Positions 15,702 to 24,953 are shown, numbered from the stretch's first letter. The stretch: DNA of 64,000 nucleotides from Streptomyces sp. NBC_00247 (GCF_036188265.1 NZ_CP108093.1:5538001-5602000); one strand, 5' to 3'. Notes: generated by a model from the letters alone, not told the origin. Numbers and translations are program-made.

Positions 15702-16358
15702 GTGACCACGCCCGAGTCGCCCGAGCCCGCAGACGCCGTCGACGACGACAAGTCGCACGTTCCGCCGCTGACGACCCGCGTCGTCATCGCGGAGGACGAA
15801 GCGCTCATCCGTCTGGATCTCAAGGAGATGCTGGAGGAAGAGGGGTACGCGGTCGTCGGTGAGGCCGGAGACGGCCAGCAGGCCATCGAGCTGGCCCGGG
15901 AACACCGGCCCGACCTGGTCATCCTGGACGTCAAGATGCCGGTGCTCGACGGCATCTCCGCCGCGGAGAAGATCTCCGAGGAGTCCATCGCCCCGGTCCT
16001 CATGCTCACCGCGTTCTCGCAGCGCGACCTCGTGGAGCGGGCCCGCGACGCCGGCGCGATGGCGTACCTGGTGAAGCCGTTCAGCAAGAGCGACGTGGTG
16101 CCCGCGATCGAGATGGCGGTCTCCCGCTTCGCCGAGCTGCGCGCGCTGGAGAACGAGGTCGCGGACCTGGCGCAGCGGCTGGAGACCCGCAAGCTGGTGG
16201 ACCGTGCGAAGAGCATCCTGCAGACCGACTACGGCCTCTCCGAGCCGGCCGCGTTCCGCTGGATCCAGAAGACCTCGATGGACCGGCGGCTGTCCATGCA
16301 GCAGCTGGCCGAAGCGCTGATCGCGGACGCCGAGGAGAAGAAGAAGGCGGCCGAGTAA
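15702..16358 (+). CDS. ANTAR-domain response regulator, PdtaR-like
   Basis: A 218-residue two-component regulator that acts on RNA rather than DNA. The receiver domain spans about residues 25-140, with the acidic pocket (IAEDEALIRLD), phospho-acceptor Asp in DLVILDVKMPVLDG, Thr in MLTAF and Lys in YLVKPF. The C-terminal ANTAR domain (about 155-212) shows RLETRKLVDRAKSIL, then GLSEPAAFRWIQKTSMDRR and the final LAEALI helix, typical of binding to paired-hexaloop RNA antiterminators. GTG at 15702 has GAGGAGC in front. The kinase partner (PdtaS type) is not in this window. A strong bidirectional terminator separates it from the convergent liv operon. Confidence 0.93.
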   Translation: MTTPESPEPADAVDDDKSHVPPLTTRVVIAEDEALIRLDLKEMLEEEGYAVVGEAGDGQQAIELAREHRPDLVILDVKMPVLDGISAAEKISEESIAPVLMLTAFSQRDLVERARDAGAMAYLVKPFSKSDVVPAIEMAVSRFAELRALENEVADLAQRLETRKLVDRAKSILQTDYGLSEPAAFRWIQKTSMDRRLSMQQLAEALIADAEEKKKAAE

Positions 16359-16377
16359 AGGCTCGTCTTCCCCCGTC

Positions 16378-16430
16378 CGTACGCCGCAGGCCCGCACCCG
16401 ATCGCTCGGGGTGCGGGCCTGCGGCGTACG
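16378..16430. terminator. Bidirectional terminator between ANTAR regulator and liv operon
   Basis: A perfect 22-bp inverted repeat (16378-16399 with 16409-16430) with a nine-base loop fills most of the gap between two convergent genes, so it can stop transcription from both sides. Confidence 0.85.
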
Positions 16431-16443
16431 TGCGCGAGGCCGG

Positions 16444-17160
16444 TCAGTCCTCGCCGAGGTAGGCCTTGCGGACGGACTCGTCGTGCAGGAGGTCGGCCCC
16501 GGTACCGGAGAGGACGATCTTGCCGATCTCCATGACGTGGCCCTGATCCGCGAGGGAGAGCGCAGCTTGGGCGTTCTGCTCGACCAGGAGGATCGTCGTA
16601 CCGGAGGTCCGGAGCTCGACGATGGTCTGCATGATCTTCTGCATCATGATCGGTGAGAGGCCCATGGAGGGCTCGTCGAGCATGAGCAGCTTGGGCCGCG
16701 ACATCATGGCCCGTCCCATGGCGAGCATCTGCTGTTCGCCGCCCGAGAGGGTTCCGGCGGACTGCTTGCGGCGTTCCCCGAGGATGGGGAAGAGGTCGTA
16801 GGCGCGCTGGACGTCCTGCTCGATGCCCGCCTTGTCGCTGCGCAGGTAGGCGCCGAGGAGGAGGTTCTCGGAGATCGTCAGCCGGGGGAAGATGTGGCGT
16901 CCCTCGGGGGAGTGGGCGAGGCCCAGGGCGACGATCTGGTGGGCGGGGACGTCGGTGAGGGGCTTGCCGTCGAAGACGATGCGCCCGCCGGCGGGCTTGA
17001 GGAGCCCGGAGAGGGTGCGCAGGGTCGTCGTCTTACCGGCGCCGTTGGTGCCGATGAGGGTGACGACCTGGCCCGCTTCGACGCTGAACGAGATGCCCTT
17101 GACGGCCTCGATCTTGCCGTAGGCGACGCGGAGGTCCTCGACTTCCAGGAGCGCGGTCAT
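16444..17160 (-). CDS. livF: Branched-chain amino acid ABC transporter, ATP-binding protein LivF
   Basis: A 238-residue ATPase. Walker A is GTNGAGKTTT, the signature is LSGGEQQMLAMGRAMM and Walker B is LLMLDEPSMGLSP, followed by the switch region LLVEQNAQAAL. EGRHIFPRLTISENLLLGAY is typical of the LivF class. It pairs with LivG to power uptake of Leu, Ile and Val through LivH and LivM. Its ATG overlaps the livG stop (ATGA), and it is the last gene of the operon. Confidence 0.95.
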   Translation of the reverse strand: MTALLEVEDLRVAYGKIEAVKGISFSVEAGQVVTLIGTNGAGKTTTLRTLSGLLKPAGGRIVFDGKPLTDVPAHQIVALGLAHSPEGRHIFPRLTISENLLLGAYLRSDKAGIEQDVQRAYDLFPILGERRKQSAGTLSGGEQQMLAMGRAMMSRPKLLMLDEPSMGLSPIMMQKIMQTIVELRTSGTTILLVEQNAQAALSLADQGHVMEIGKIVLSGTGADLLHDESVRKAYLGED

Positions 17161-18104
17161 GAGGTTTCCTCCTCGGCGGTGGTGCTGGTGGTGCTCTCGC
17201 CGGCCGTGGTGCCTTCCACGGTGTGGTGGCCGGCCTGTGTCTCGGCGGCTTCGACCTCGGCGACCTCGTCGGCGCCCGGGGCTCCCTCGAAGGGGGTGCC
17301 GAGGTAGGCGGCGATGACACGTTCGTCGCTCTGGACGGTGCTGGGGGTGCCTTCGACGAGTTTCTCGCCCTGGACGAGGCAGGCGACGCGGTCGCAGAGG
17401 TTGAAGATGAAGCGCATGTCGTGCTCGATGACGAGTACGGCGATGCCCTGGTCGCGGATGGCGAAGATGAGCTCTTCGGTGACGCGGGTTTCCTGCGGGT
17501 TCATGCCGGCGGTGGGCTCGTCGAGGAGGAGGAGTCCGGGGCCGCTGGCGAGAGCGCGGGCGATTTCCAGCTTGCGCTGCTCTCCGTAGGGGAGGTTGCG
17601 CGCGAGGTGGTCGGCCTTGTGGGCGAGGCCGATGAACTCCAGGAGTTCCATGGAGCGTTCGCGGCTGGCCTTCTCGGCGCGGGTGTGGCTGGGCAGGCGC
17701 AGCAGGGCGGACCAGAGTCCGTCGTCGGTGCGGGTGTGGCGGCCGACGAGGACGTTCTCCAGGACGGTCATGTTGGCGAAGAGCCGGATGTTCTGGAAGG
17801 TGCGGGCGATGCCTGCCTGGGTGACGAGGTGGGGCTTGGGCGGCAGGACGGTGCCCTTGTAGCTGACCTTGCCCTCGGTGGGGACGTAGAGGCCGGTGAG
17901 GCAGTTGAAGAAGGTGGTCTTTCCCGCGCCGTTGGGGCCGATGAGGCCGACGATCTCGCCGCTGTCGACGGTGAGGGAGACGTCGCGTACGGCGGTGAGG
18001 CCGCCGAAGCGCATGGTGACGCCGGTGGCGTCGAGGACGGTGCCGCCGGTGGCGGGGGCTCCGGGGTTCTCGGTGGTGTTCGTGGTGGTGGTCACGGTGC
18101 TCAC
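17157..18104 (-). CDS. livG: Branched-chain amino acid ABC transporter, ATP-binding protein LivG
   Basis: A 315-residue ATPase. Walker A is GPNGAGKTTFFN, the signature is LPYGEQRKLEIARAL, and Walker B is LLLLDEPTAGMNPQE with IEHDMRFIF after it. The LivG class is recognised by the long insert with TFQNIRLFANMTVLENVLVGRH. Residues 1-25 and the last 45 are low-complexity Thr/Ala/Glu extensions outside the ABC fold. GTG at 18104 overlaps the livM stop (GTGA), and the stop overlaps the livF start, so the three genes are translationally coupled. Confidence 0.95.
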   Translation of the reverse strand: MSTVTTTTNTTENPGAPATGGTVLDATGVTMRFGGLTAVRDVSLTVDSGEIVGLIGPNGAGKTTFFNCLTGLYVPTEGKVSYKGTVLPPKPHLVTQAGIARTFQNIRLFANMTVLENVLVGRHTRTDDGLWSALLRLPSHTRAEKASRERSMELLEFIGLAHKADHLARNLPYGEQRKLEIARALASGPGLLLLDEPTAGMNPQETRVTEELIFAIRDQGIAVLVIEHDMRFIFNLCDRVACLVQGEKLVEGTPSTVQSDERVIAAYLGTPFEGAPGADEVAEVEAAETQAGHHTVEGTTAGESTTSTTAEEETS

Positions 18105-19918
18105 GCCCCCGCCTTGGCGATGCCGGCGCCGGTGTCTTCGGGCTGCCGTGTTTCGGGTACGTCGGGCCGGCCGGCCGTGCCGTCCGCGTCGTTCTTGGCG
18201 GACTCGTGGAATTCGAGTCGTTTGCGGCGGTCGGCGATGAGGCCTTCGGGGCGGAAGCGCATCAGCAGGATGAGCGCGATGCCGAAGAGGAACAGCTGGT
18301 AGTCCTGCATGAACTGGAGTTTGGCCGGGATGAGGTAGAGGAGTGCGGCGCCGACGAAGGGTCCGCTGAGGGTTCCCATGCCGCCGAGGATGACGGCGGC
18401 GAGGAGGAAGGCGGAGTTCGGGGGTACGGAGCCGGCGAACTGGTACTGCTCGGGCGTCACGGTGTAGTTGACGTGTGCCTGTACGGCTCCGGCGAGGCCG
18501 GCGAGGGTGGCGCCGAGGGCGAAGGCGAGCAGCTTGAGCCGGAAGGCGTTGATGCCCATGGCGGTGGCGGCGGTTTCGTCCTCGCGGATGGCGACCCAGG
18601 CGCGGCCGATGCGGGAGTCGCCGGAGCGGCGGAAGACGAGGATGACGACGGCGGTGACGAGGAGCATCAGCAGGTAGTAGTTGGCGGGCCTGCTGAGGCT
18701 GAAGGGGCCGACGTCGTGGCTGGCTCCGAACTCGAATCCGAAGAGGTCGAGGTCGGGGATGGAGGGGATGCCCTGGGAGCCGTTGGTGAGGTCGGGTCCG
18801 CTGTTGCCGTTGAGGTTGTTGACGGTGACGCGGAAGATCTCTCCGAAGCCGAGGGTGACGATGGCGAGGTAGTCGCCGCGCAGCCGCAGGGTCGGGGCGC
18901 CGATGAGGACGCCGAAGATCATGGAGACGGCGCCGCCGGTGAGGATGGCCGCCCAGAACGGGAAGTGGACGCCGATCGCGGAGGCGGAGGCGCCGGAGAC
19001 GAGGGCGGCGGTGTAGGCGCCGACGCCGAGGAAGGCGACGTAGCCGAGGTCGAGAAGGCCCGCGAGGCCGACGACGACGTTGAGCCCGAGGGCGACGGTC
19101 GCGAAGACGAGGATGTTGGTGCCGATGAGCGCGTACTCGCCGGTGGTCTGCGTGAAGGGGAAGCAGAAGGCGGCGACGAGGGCGGCGGTGAGGGTGACGT
19201 TGCGGTGCTTGGACGTCAGCGCGCTGAGGCGGGCGATGAGGCCTGCCCGGTGCAGGGCGGTGAAGCCGAGGGCGGCGGTGAGGAGGAAACCGATGAAGAG
19301 TTCGGTGTACTCCGTGTCGATGCCGTACGAGAAGACGTAGAGGCCGGCGCCGAACGAGGCGGCGATGATGAGGATTTCGGCCCAGGAGGGGAGTTCGCGC
19401 GCGCGGCCCGGGGTGGGGGCGGTGAGGCTGTTGCCGAGGACGGCGAGGCTGCCGGGGTCGTGGTCGGTGAGGGCCTGGTCGGCGGGCAGGCCGAACGCGG
19501 CGATCGCGGCGATCAGGGCGCCGGTGAGGCTGACCCAGGCGCCTGGTTCGAGGTTGACGACGCCGCCGAGGTCGACGGTGATGGCGCCGGCGGCGTATCC
19601 CGTGGTGGCGAGAACGCCGAGTGCGGCGAAGCGCACGGAGGCGTTGGTACCGCCGGGGGTGAGCCAGCGGAGTCCTCGGACGCCGTATCCGGAGAGGGTG
19701 AGGAGCAGGGTGATGAGGGACCCGACGAGGGTGAGGACCTGGAGGCCGCCGGGATAGCCGGTGACGGTGAGGTCGCCGGGGAATTCGTCGGTCCAGGTCC
19801 AGGCGAGGAAGGTGCCGGCGAGGGCGACGGCCGCGCCTGCGGTGGTGAGGGCTCGGGCCGTCGCGGGGGGCAGCAGGTCGAGGGGGGCGCGGGAGGTGTG
19901 CGTGGTCATCCGTATCAC
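18101..19918 (-). CDS. livM: Branched-chain amino acid ABC transporter, permease LivM
   Basis: About 605 residues, an integral membrane permease. The C-terminal 330 residues hold the LivM core, including GLNVVVGLAGLLDLGYVAFLGVGAYTAAL, PTLRLRGDYLAIVTLGFGEI and the EAA-like loop VAIREDETAATAMGINAFRLKLLAFALGA. The N-terminal 200 or so residues add several membrane helices typical of the longer actinobacterial form. The GTG at 19918 overlaps the livH stop (GTGA), matching the coupling seen at the other joints; the ATG at 19909 is an equally possible start. The C-terminus is a charged cytoplasmic tail. Confidence 0.93.
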   Translation of the reverse strand: MIRMTTHTSRAPLDLLPPATARALTTAGAAVALAGTFLAWTWTDEFPGDLTVTGYPGGLQVLTLVGSLITLLLTLSGYGVRGLRWLTPGGTNASVRFAALGVLATTGYAAGAITVDLGGVVNLEPGAWVSLTGALIAAIAAFGLPADQALTDHDPGSLAVLGNSLTAPTPGRARELPSWAEILIIAASFGAGLYVFSYGIDTEYTELFIGFLLTAALGFTALHRAGLIARLSALTSKHRNVTLTAALVAAFCFPFTQTTGEYALIGTNILVFATVALGLNVVVGLAGLLDLGYVAFLGVGAYTAALVSGASASAIGVHFPFWAAILTGGAVSMIFGVLIGAPTLRLRGDYLAIVTLGFGEIFRVTVNNLNGNSGPDLTNGSQGIPSIPDLDLFGFEFGASHDVGPFSLSRPANYYLLMLLVTAVVILVFRRSGDSRIGRAWVAIREDETAATAMGINAFRLKLLAFALGATLAGLAGAVQAHVNYTVTPEQYQFAGSVPPNSAFLLAAVILGGMGTLSGPFVGAALLYLIPAKLQFMQDYQLFLFGIALILLMRFRPEGLIADRRKRLEFHESAKNDADGTAGRPDVPETRQPEDTGAGIAKAGA

Positions 19919-20844
19919 GCCCGATCCGCGACGCGTTCGCCGAGCAGCCCTTGTGGCCGCAGCAGCAGGACGACGATGAGGAGCGCGAAGGCCCACACGT
20001 CCTTCCAGGCGCCGCCGCCGAAGAGGTCCATGCCGGGGACGTCGCTCATGTAGCCGGTGGCGAGGGCTTCGGCGAGGCCGAGGACGACGCCGCCGAGCAT
20101 GGCGCCGTAGATGTTGCCGATGCCGCCGAGTACGGCGGCGGTGAAGGCTTTGAGGCCCATGAGGAAGCCCATGCGGAAGCCGATCTGGCCGTTCTTGAGC
20201 CCGTAGGCGACGGCGGCGACGGCGGCGAACGCGGCACCGATGGCGAAGGCCATGACGATGATCCGGTCGGTGTTGATGCCCATGAGCTTGGCGGTGTCGG
20301 GGTCCTGCGAGGTGGCCTGCATGCCGCGGCCGGCGCGGGTCTTGGAGACGAAGAGGCCGAGGGCGAGCATGCAGACGGGTGCGGATATGAGGACGAAGAG
20401 GTCGCCGCGCTGGATGTGGGCGCCGAGCAGGTCGAAGGCGCCGCCCTTGAACTGGGGGAAGGAGCGGTCGGCGGTCGCGTCGGGGTACCACTTCCAGACG
20501 GCCTGCTGGAGGGCGAGGGAGAGGCCGATCGCGGTGATGAGGGGGGCGAGGCGGGGTGCGTTGCGCAGGGGCCGGTAGGCGAAGCGTTCGGCGGCGACGC
20601 TGACGGCGACGGAGCAGATCACGCCGCCGATGATCATGAGGGGGACGATGGCGAGGAGGTTCCAACCGGAGGGCATCCAGAGGTACACGGTGAGCGCTCC
20701 GAAGCCTCCGATCATGAAGATTTCGCCGTGTGCGAAGTTGATGAGCTGGATGATTCCGTAGACCATCGTGTAGCCGATCGCGATGAGTCCGTACATCGCG
20801 CCGAGGATGAGTCCGTTGGCCAGCTGTTGCGGCAGTTCGTGCAC
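19915..20844 (-). CDS. livH: Branched-chain amino acid ABC transporter, permease LivH
   Basis: A 309-residue permease starting VHELPQQLANGLILGAMYGL. I chose the GTG at 20844 because a perfect GGAGG lies seven bases upstream; an in-frame ATG 36 bases earlier lacks such a site. The LivH features are clear: IGYTMVYGIIQLINFAHGEIFMIG in the first helices, and the cytoplasmic loop MQATSQDPDTAKLMGINTDRII. It forms the membrane channel with LivM. It is separated from livK by 109 bases that hold a hairpin. Confidence 0.95.
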   Translation of the reverse strand: MHELPQQLANGLILGAMYGLIAIGYTMVYGIIQLINFAHGEIFMIGGFGALTVYLWMPSGWNLLAIVPLMIIGGVICSVAVSVAAERFAYRPLRNAPRLAPLITAIGLSLALQQAVWKWYPDATADRSFPQFKGGAFDLLGAHIQRGDLFVLISAPVCMLALGLFVSKTRAGRGMQATSQDPDTAKLMGINTDRIIVMAFAIGAAFAAVAAVAYGLKNGQIGFRMGFLMGLKAFTAAVLGGIGNIYGAMLGGVVLGLAEALATGYMSDVPGMDLFGGGAWKDVWAFALLIVVLLLRPQGLLGERVADRA

Positions 20845-20878
20845 CGCAGGGCCTCCGTTGGAGTGGTTCGGATATGGC

Positions 20879-20913
20879 ACCGCGCGGGAGCGCTGGTGGC
20901 GCTCCCGCGCGGT
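20879..20913 (-). terminator. Intra-operon hairpin between livK and livH
   Basis: A perfect 15-bp stem (20879-20893 with 20899-20913) and five-base loop lie between the stop of the binding-protein gene and the livH ribosome-binding site. In such operons a hairpin here protects the livK mRNA or lets only part of transcription pass, so that more binding protein than permease is made. This role is inferred. Confidence 0.7.
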
Positions 20914-20953
20914 CGGGTTGCCTGGTGGCGACCGGAGTGGGGCGTGGCCGTGC

Positions 20954-22195
20954 CTACTTGGTGACGGCCTCGCTGAGCTTGGAGACCCACTTGCCGCCGT
21001 CGACCTGGTAGGCGGTCATCATGGTGTTGGTGGTGTCGCCGAACTCGTCGAAGGCGACCGGGCCGGTGACGCCCTCGAACTGGACCTTGGCCATGGCGGC
21101 GAGGACCTTCTCGCGGCTGTCGTCGGGGAGCTTGCCGTCGTTCTCGGCGGCCACGATCTTGACGGCCTCGATGATGGACCAGGTGGCGTCGTAGGTGCCG
21201 CCGCCGTACGCCTCGTAGGCGTCCTTGTAGCCGGCCGTCTGGTAGTCCGCGATGAACTTCTTGGCGGAGTCGAGCTCTTCGACGGGCTTGCCGACCGAGG
21301 TGGCGATGTCGCCCTGGGCCTTCTTGTTGAGGCTGATGAAGTCGGCGCTGTACATGCCGTCACCGCCCATGAGCGGGATGTTGACGCTGTCCTTGAGCTG
21401 CTGGCTCAGGGGCGCGCCGGCGGGGTACTCACCGCCGTAGTAGACGGCCTTGGCGCCGGAGCTCTTCACCTTGGTGACGACGGAGTTGAAGTCGCGGTCG
21501 TCGGGGTTGACGTGGTCGCTGCCGACGATCTTTCCACCGAGGGCGGTGAAGGTCGTCTTGAAGGAGGCGGCGAGGCCGGCGCCGTAGGTCTTCTGGTCGT
21601 CGATGAGGTAGGCGTCCTTGATGCCGGCGTTCTTGAACAGGTAGTTCGCGGCGAAGGCGCCCTGGATGGCGTCGGTGGTGGCGGTGCGGAAGTACGTCTT
21701 GAACGGGCGCTTCTTGGCCGCGTCGCCGTCCTTCCAGTTGTCGCCCTGGGTCAGCTCGGTGCCGGTGTTGGCGGGCGAGACCTGGGTGAGGCTGGCGTCC
21801 TCGAAGGGCTTCTGCATCGACTGGGCCACGCTGGAGTTCAGCGGGCCGACGACGCCGACGAGGTCCTTGTTGCCGATGAACTTCTGGGCGTTCTGGCCGC
21901 CGACGGAGGGCTGGGCCTGGTCGTCGAGCGGCTGGAGCTCGAACGTGATGCCCGGGACCGTCTTCTCCTTGTTCGCCGTCTTGACGGCGAGGTCGGCGGA
22001 GTTCTTGATGCCGAGGCCGAGGGCGGAGAGGTCGCCGCTCAGGGGGGCGTCGAGGCCGATGACGACGGTCTGGTTCTTGCCGCCGCCGCTCGCGCCGTCG
22101 CTGCCCTTGTCGTCGTCGCGCGACCCGCAGGCGGTGAGGGTGAGTGCTCCGGTGGTGAGCACTGCGGTGAGTATGAGCAAAGAACGGTGTCGCAC
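20954..22195 (-). CDS. livK: Branched-chain amino acid ABC transporter, substrate-binding lipoprotein LivK
   Basis: A 413-residue lipoprotein. The signal peptide is MRHRSLLILTAVLTTGALTLTAC with lipobox LTAC at about residues 20-23, so Cys23 would be lipidated and the protein held on the outside of the membrane. The mature part has the periplasmic-binding-protein type I fold, with IGLDAPLSGDLSALGLGIKNS and VVGPLNSSVAQSM in the ligand cleft. It delivers substrate to LivH/LivM. It is the first gene of the operon; the GTG start has AAAGGA upstream. Confidence 0.94.
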   Translation of the reverse strand: MRHRSLLILTAVLTTGALTLTACGSRDDDKGSDGASGGGKNQTVVIGLDAPLSGDLSALGLGIKNSADLAVKTANKEKTVPGITFELQPLDDQAQPSVGGQNAQKFIGNKDLVGVVGPLNSSVAQSMQKPFEDASLTQVSPANTGTELTQGDNWKDGDAAKKRPFKTYFRTATTDAIQGAFAANYLFKNAGIKDAYLIDDQKTYGAGLAASFKTTFTALGGKIVGSDHVNPDDRDFNSVVTKVKSSGAKAVYYGGEYPAGAPLSQQLKDSVNIPLMGGDGMYSADFISLNKKAQGDIATSVGKPVEELDSAKKFIADYQTAGYKDAYEAYGGGTYDATWSIIEAVKIVAAENDGKLPDDSREKVLAAMAKVQFEGVTGPVAFDEFGDTTNTMMTAYQVDGGKWVSKLSEAVTK

Positions 22196-22788
22196 GAAAA
22201 GTCCTTTCCCTGGCGCGGCCTCCTCCGTTGAGGTGCCTGTCGTTCGCCAAGCCGTACGTACTGGGTACAGGGGCGTGCTGCTGCCGCGCCCGGCGGCGCG
22301 GTGACTGGCGGTGACTCTAGGCGCAGGTGGTGGGATCGTGGACGGGTGTGGGCAAGGATGTGACTGTCTTGTTATGACTTGAGGAAGGCTTGAGGTGGCG
22401 AGGGGGCGCGTGCCGGTCCGGGTCCGGCCGATTCCTCTCGCATGGTGAGAACGCGCAGCTCTGCTAAGGGGCTTGAGGCGATCTTGGTCCTGACGGGCGG
22501 GGTTGCTCGGTGGCCGGCGGTGAGGGGGCCGGGGGGTGCGGAGCGGGGTGCGGAGGGGGTGTCGCGCGCATTGCGCGACTGTTACGCAGTGTTACGTCGG
22601 GTGGTTCGCTCCTTCGTCGCACTTGCGGGGTGGCGTGAAGTGGTGCGTCTAACCCCGTGCAATACCCGGGGAGTTGGCTGGTTCTCATGGTCAACCGTTG
22701 TTACGTGTAGTGCACATGAAGATGCCCGGCCGGGTGGTACGCGGGCCCGGCCGGGCAGGTGGGGGAGTGGGGCGGGGTGTGCGGAGGG
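22196..22788. other. 593-base intergenic region upstream of livK
   Basis: No gene is supported here. The left part must hold the livK promoter and a leader, but I found no convincing -35/-10 pair. An inverted repeat at 22561-22579 (GTCGCGC-GCATT-GCGCGAC) is followed by two GTTAC repeats at 22582 and 22592, a possible binding site. The right end holds the terminator of the thioesterase gene. Confidence 0.5.
22723..22757 (-). terminator. Terminator after the thioesterase gene
   Basis: A 12-bp perfect inverted repeat (TGCCCGGCCGGG at 22723-22734, its complement at 22746-22757), 32 bases beyond the stop codon of the leftward gene. Confidence 0.65.
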
Positions 22789-23253
22789 TCAGCCCGCGGC
22801 GGGCGCCTCGCGCAGCAGGCAGGTGAGACGGGCGGTGCACACGCGCTTGTCGTGGTCGTCGGTGATGACGATCTCGTAGGTGGCGGTGGAGCGTCCGCGG
22901 TGGACGGGGGTGGCGACGCCGGTCACCAGCCCGCTGCGGGCTCCGCGGTGATGGGTGCAGTTGAGGTCGACGCCGACCGCGATCTTCCCCGCGCCGCCGT
23001 GCAGCATCGAGCCGACCGAGCCGAGGGTCTCGGCGAGCACGGCGGACGCCCCGCCGTGCAGGAGTCCGTAGGGCTGGGTGTTGCCCTCGACCGGCATGGT
23101 GCCGACGACGCGGTCCGCGGACGCCTCGGTGATCCGCACGCCCATCCGTTCGCCGAGGTGCCCGGCGGAGAAGAGGGCGGGCAGGTCGATGCCGAGAGCG
23201 GCGTACTCGTCGATGACGTCCTGCGGGAACACGGGTGCGCTCTGGTCGCCCAT
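22789..23253 (-). CDS. Hotdog-fold acyl-CoA thioesterase, PaaI type
   Basis: A 154-residue protein of the 4-hydroxybenzoyl-CoA/PaaI thioesterase family. The active-site motif is NTQPYGLLHGGASAVLAETLGS, with the catalytic Asn/Gly on the HGG loop and the Glu on the following helix. IAVGVDLNCTHHRGARSG forms the central strand. Members hydrolyse aryl- or medium-chain acyl-CoA in the cytoplasm; the substrate here is unknown. It is divergent from the mannosyltransferase gene, 206 bases apart, and stands alone. Confidence 0.85.
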   Translation of the reverse strand: MGDQSAPVFPQDVIDEYAALGIDLPALFSAGHLGERMGVRITEASADRVVGTMPVEGNTQPYGLLHGGASAVLAETLGSVGSMLHGGAGKIAVGVDLNCTHHRGARSGLVTGVATPVHRGRSTATYEIVITDDHDKRVCTARLTCLLREAPAAG

Positions 23254-23459
23254 GGGTTCGGCTCCGTTCGTCCGGTGGTGTCTTCGCTGTGCGCTCCGTT
23301 CTTATCAGAGACCGCTGAGCGGGTGCTTAGCTCCTGCCCCACCGTGTCCGGTCGAGCCCGGTTCCAGCCGGTTCCGGTCCGGGGCCGGTCCGCCGGGCGG
23401 TCCCGTACGGCCACGCAGGGGGGAGGCGGGCGTTCACCCCGGTTCGATAGGTTGGCCCG

Positions 23460-24953
23460 ATGCGGGGACTGGGTGTCGCGGGATGTCGTCGGCTGGGACT
23501 GGCCGGTTCGCTGGGGGTCGGCGCGGGGGGCTGGATCGCCGGAAGGCTTCCGGCGCACGACCCGTGGGGCTGGTGGACGGGCCGGGGTCCGGCGGTGACC
23601 ACGGCCGGATCCGCCCTCGCCTACACCGGACTCACCGTGCTCGTCGTCGCCTGGTGGGCGTACGGCCGCAACGGCGCTTCCGCACGGCACGCGCTGGTGA
23701 CGCTCGCCTGGTGGGTGGCACCGCTGCTGCTGGCGCCGCCCCTGTACAGCGCGGACGTGTACAGCTACGTCGCCCAGGGGGCGATGGTCCTCGAAGGGCA
23801 CGACGTGTACAGCCAGGGCCCCTCGGTCCTGGACCCGGCGGGACTCGCCGGGGACGCGGCGGCGAGCGTGGGCCGGAACTGGACCGACACCCCCGCTCCG
23901 TACGGCCCCTTCTTCCTGCTGCTGGCGCGGGGCGCGGTGGCGCTCACCGGCGGCACCCTGGTCCCCGCGGTCATCGTGCTGCGACTGGTCGCGGTGGCGG
24001 CGCTGGCACTGATCGTGTGGGCGGTACGGCGTCTCGCGCGGGAGTACGGGGCCGACGAGAGCGGGGCGTTGTGGCTCGCGGCGCTCAACCCCCTGCTCCT
24101 GATCCACGTGGTGGGCGGAGCGCACAACGACGGCCTGATGACCGGGCTCGCGCTGACCGGCGCGGTGTGCGCGCTGCGCGGACGCTGGGTGCTCGGCGCG
24201 GTCGTGATCGGGCTGGCGATGATGGTCAAGTCCCCTGCCGGACTCGCTCTGTTGTTCGTCGGTGTGGTGGTGGGGAGGGCGTCCGCCGGTTCGCCCGCAC
24301 GACGGATCTCGACCGGACTGTTCGGGCCGGGGCTGGTCGCCGCCGCCACGGTGCTGGCGGTCTCCGCGGTGAGTGGCACCGGTTTCGGCTGGCTGCACAC
24401 GCAGAGCGTGGCGGCGGGCATCCACACCTCGCTCTCCGTCTCCAGCGACCTGGGGGCCGGCCTCGGCGCGCTCGCCCACCTGGTGGCCGGGGCCGACCCC
24501 GACGCGGTGAAGTCGGCCGTACGGTTCCTCGGACTCGCCGCGGCGGCTGCCCTCGTCGCCCGTCTGGGATGGCGTGCGGCCCTCGGCCGCACCGACCCCG
24601 TACTGGCGCTCGGTCTGGCGCTGACGGCACTGGTGGTGCTCTCGCCGATGGTGCAGCCGTGGTACCTCCTGTGGGGGGTGCCGTTCGTCGCCGTACGGGC
24701 GCGCCGGGGGCCCGCCGGCCGGAGACTGGCAGTCCTCTCGGTGGCGCTGGTCTACGAGACGCACCCCTCCGGCTCGACGCCCGCGACCGGTTTCGCCGTG
24801 ATGGGGGCGGTCGCGGTGGTGGGCCTGCTGGTGCTGCGCCGGGAAGCCGCGGCGCAGCGGACCGGGGGCGAGGGCGGCGGGATCGGCGTGCCCGGGCCCC
24901 GCCGCGCGGACACGGTGCGCGACGGGGTTCCGACGGGCGCGACCCCGGTCTGA
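23460..24953 (+). CDS. Polyprenol-phosphomannose-dependent alpha-1,6-mannosyltransferase, MptA/MptB-like membrane protein
   Basis: A 497-residue GT-C type membrane glycosyltransferase with about 11-12 hydrophobic segments. The conserved lumenal acidic motif near the first loop is PLYSADVYSYVAQGAMVLEGHDVY, where the Asp-Val-Tyr-Ser stretch is the expected catalytic region. LNPLLLIHVVGGAHNDGLMTGLALTG and VQPWYLLWG are also family landmarks. It would add mannose from a polyprenyl phosphate donor to a lipoglycan or cell-wall glycan outside the membrane. The tail after about residue 460 is disordered. TAGGTT just before the ATG could be the -10 box of a leaderless promoter, without a good -35. Confidence 0.8.
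   Translation: MRGLGVAGCRRLGLAGSLGVGAGGWIAGRLPAHDPWGWWTGRGPAVTTAGSALAYTGLTVLVVAWWAYGRNGASARHALVTLAWWVAPLLLAPPLYSADVYSYVAQGAMVLEGHDVYSQGPSVLDPAGLAGDAAASVGRNWTDTPAPYGPFFLLLARGAVALTGGTLVPAVIVLRLVAVAALALIVWAVRRLAREYGADESGALWLAALNPLLLIHVVGGAHNDGLMTGLALTGAVCALRGRWVLGAVVIGLAMMVKSPAGLALLFVGVVVGRASAGSPARRISTGLFGPGLVAAATVLAVSAVSGTGFGWLHTQSVAAGIHTSLSVSSDLGAGLGALAHLVAGADPDAVKSAVRFLGLAAAAALVARLGWRAALGRTDPVLALGLALTALVVLSPMVQPWYLLWGVPFVAVRARRGPAGRRLAVLSVALVYETHPSGSTPATGFAVMGAVAVVGLLVLRREAAAQRTGGEGGGIGVPGPRRADTVRDGVPTGATPV

Noticed and set aside
18206..20053. Long forward open frame opposite livM
   Set aside because: Low-complexity Gly/Glu/Asp protein on the opposite strand of a clear permease gene.
22561..22602. 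Inverted repeat and GTTAC repeats upstream of livK as a named regulator site
   Set aside because: The pattern is visible but matches no operator I know, so it is mentioned only in the intergenic entry.
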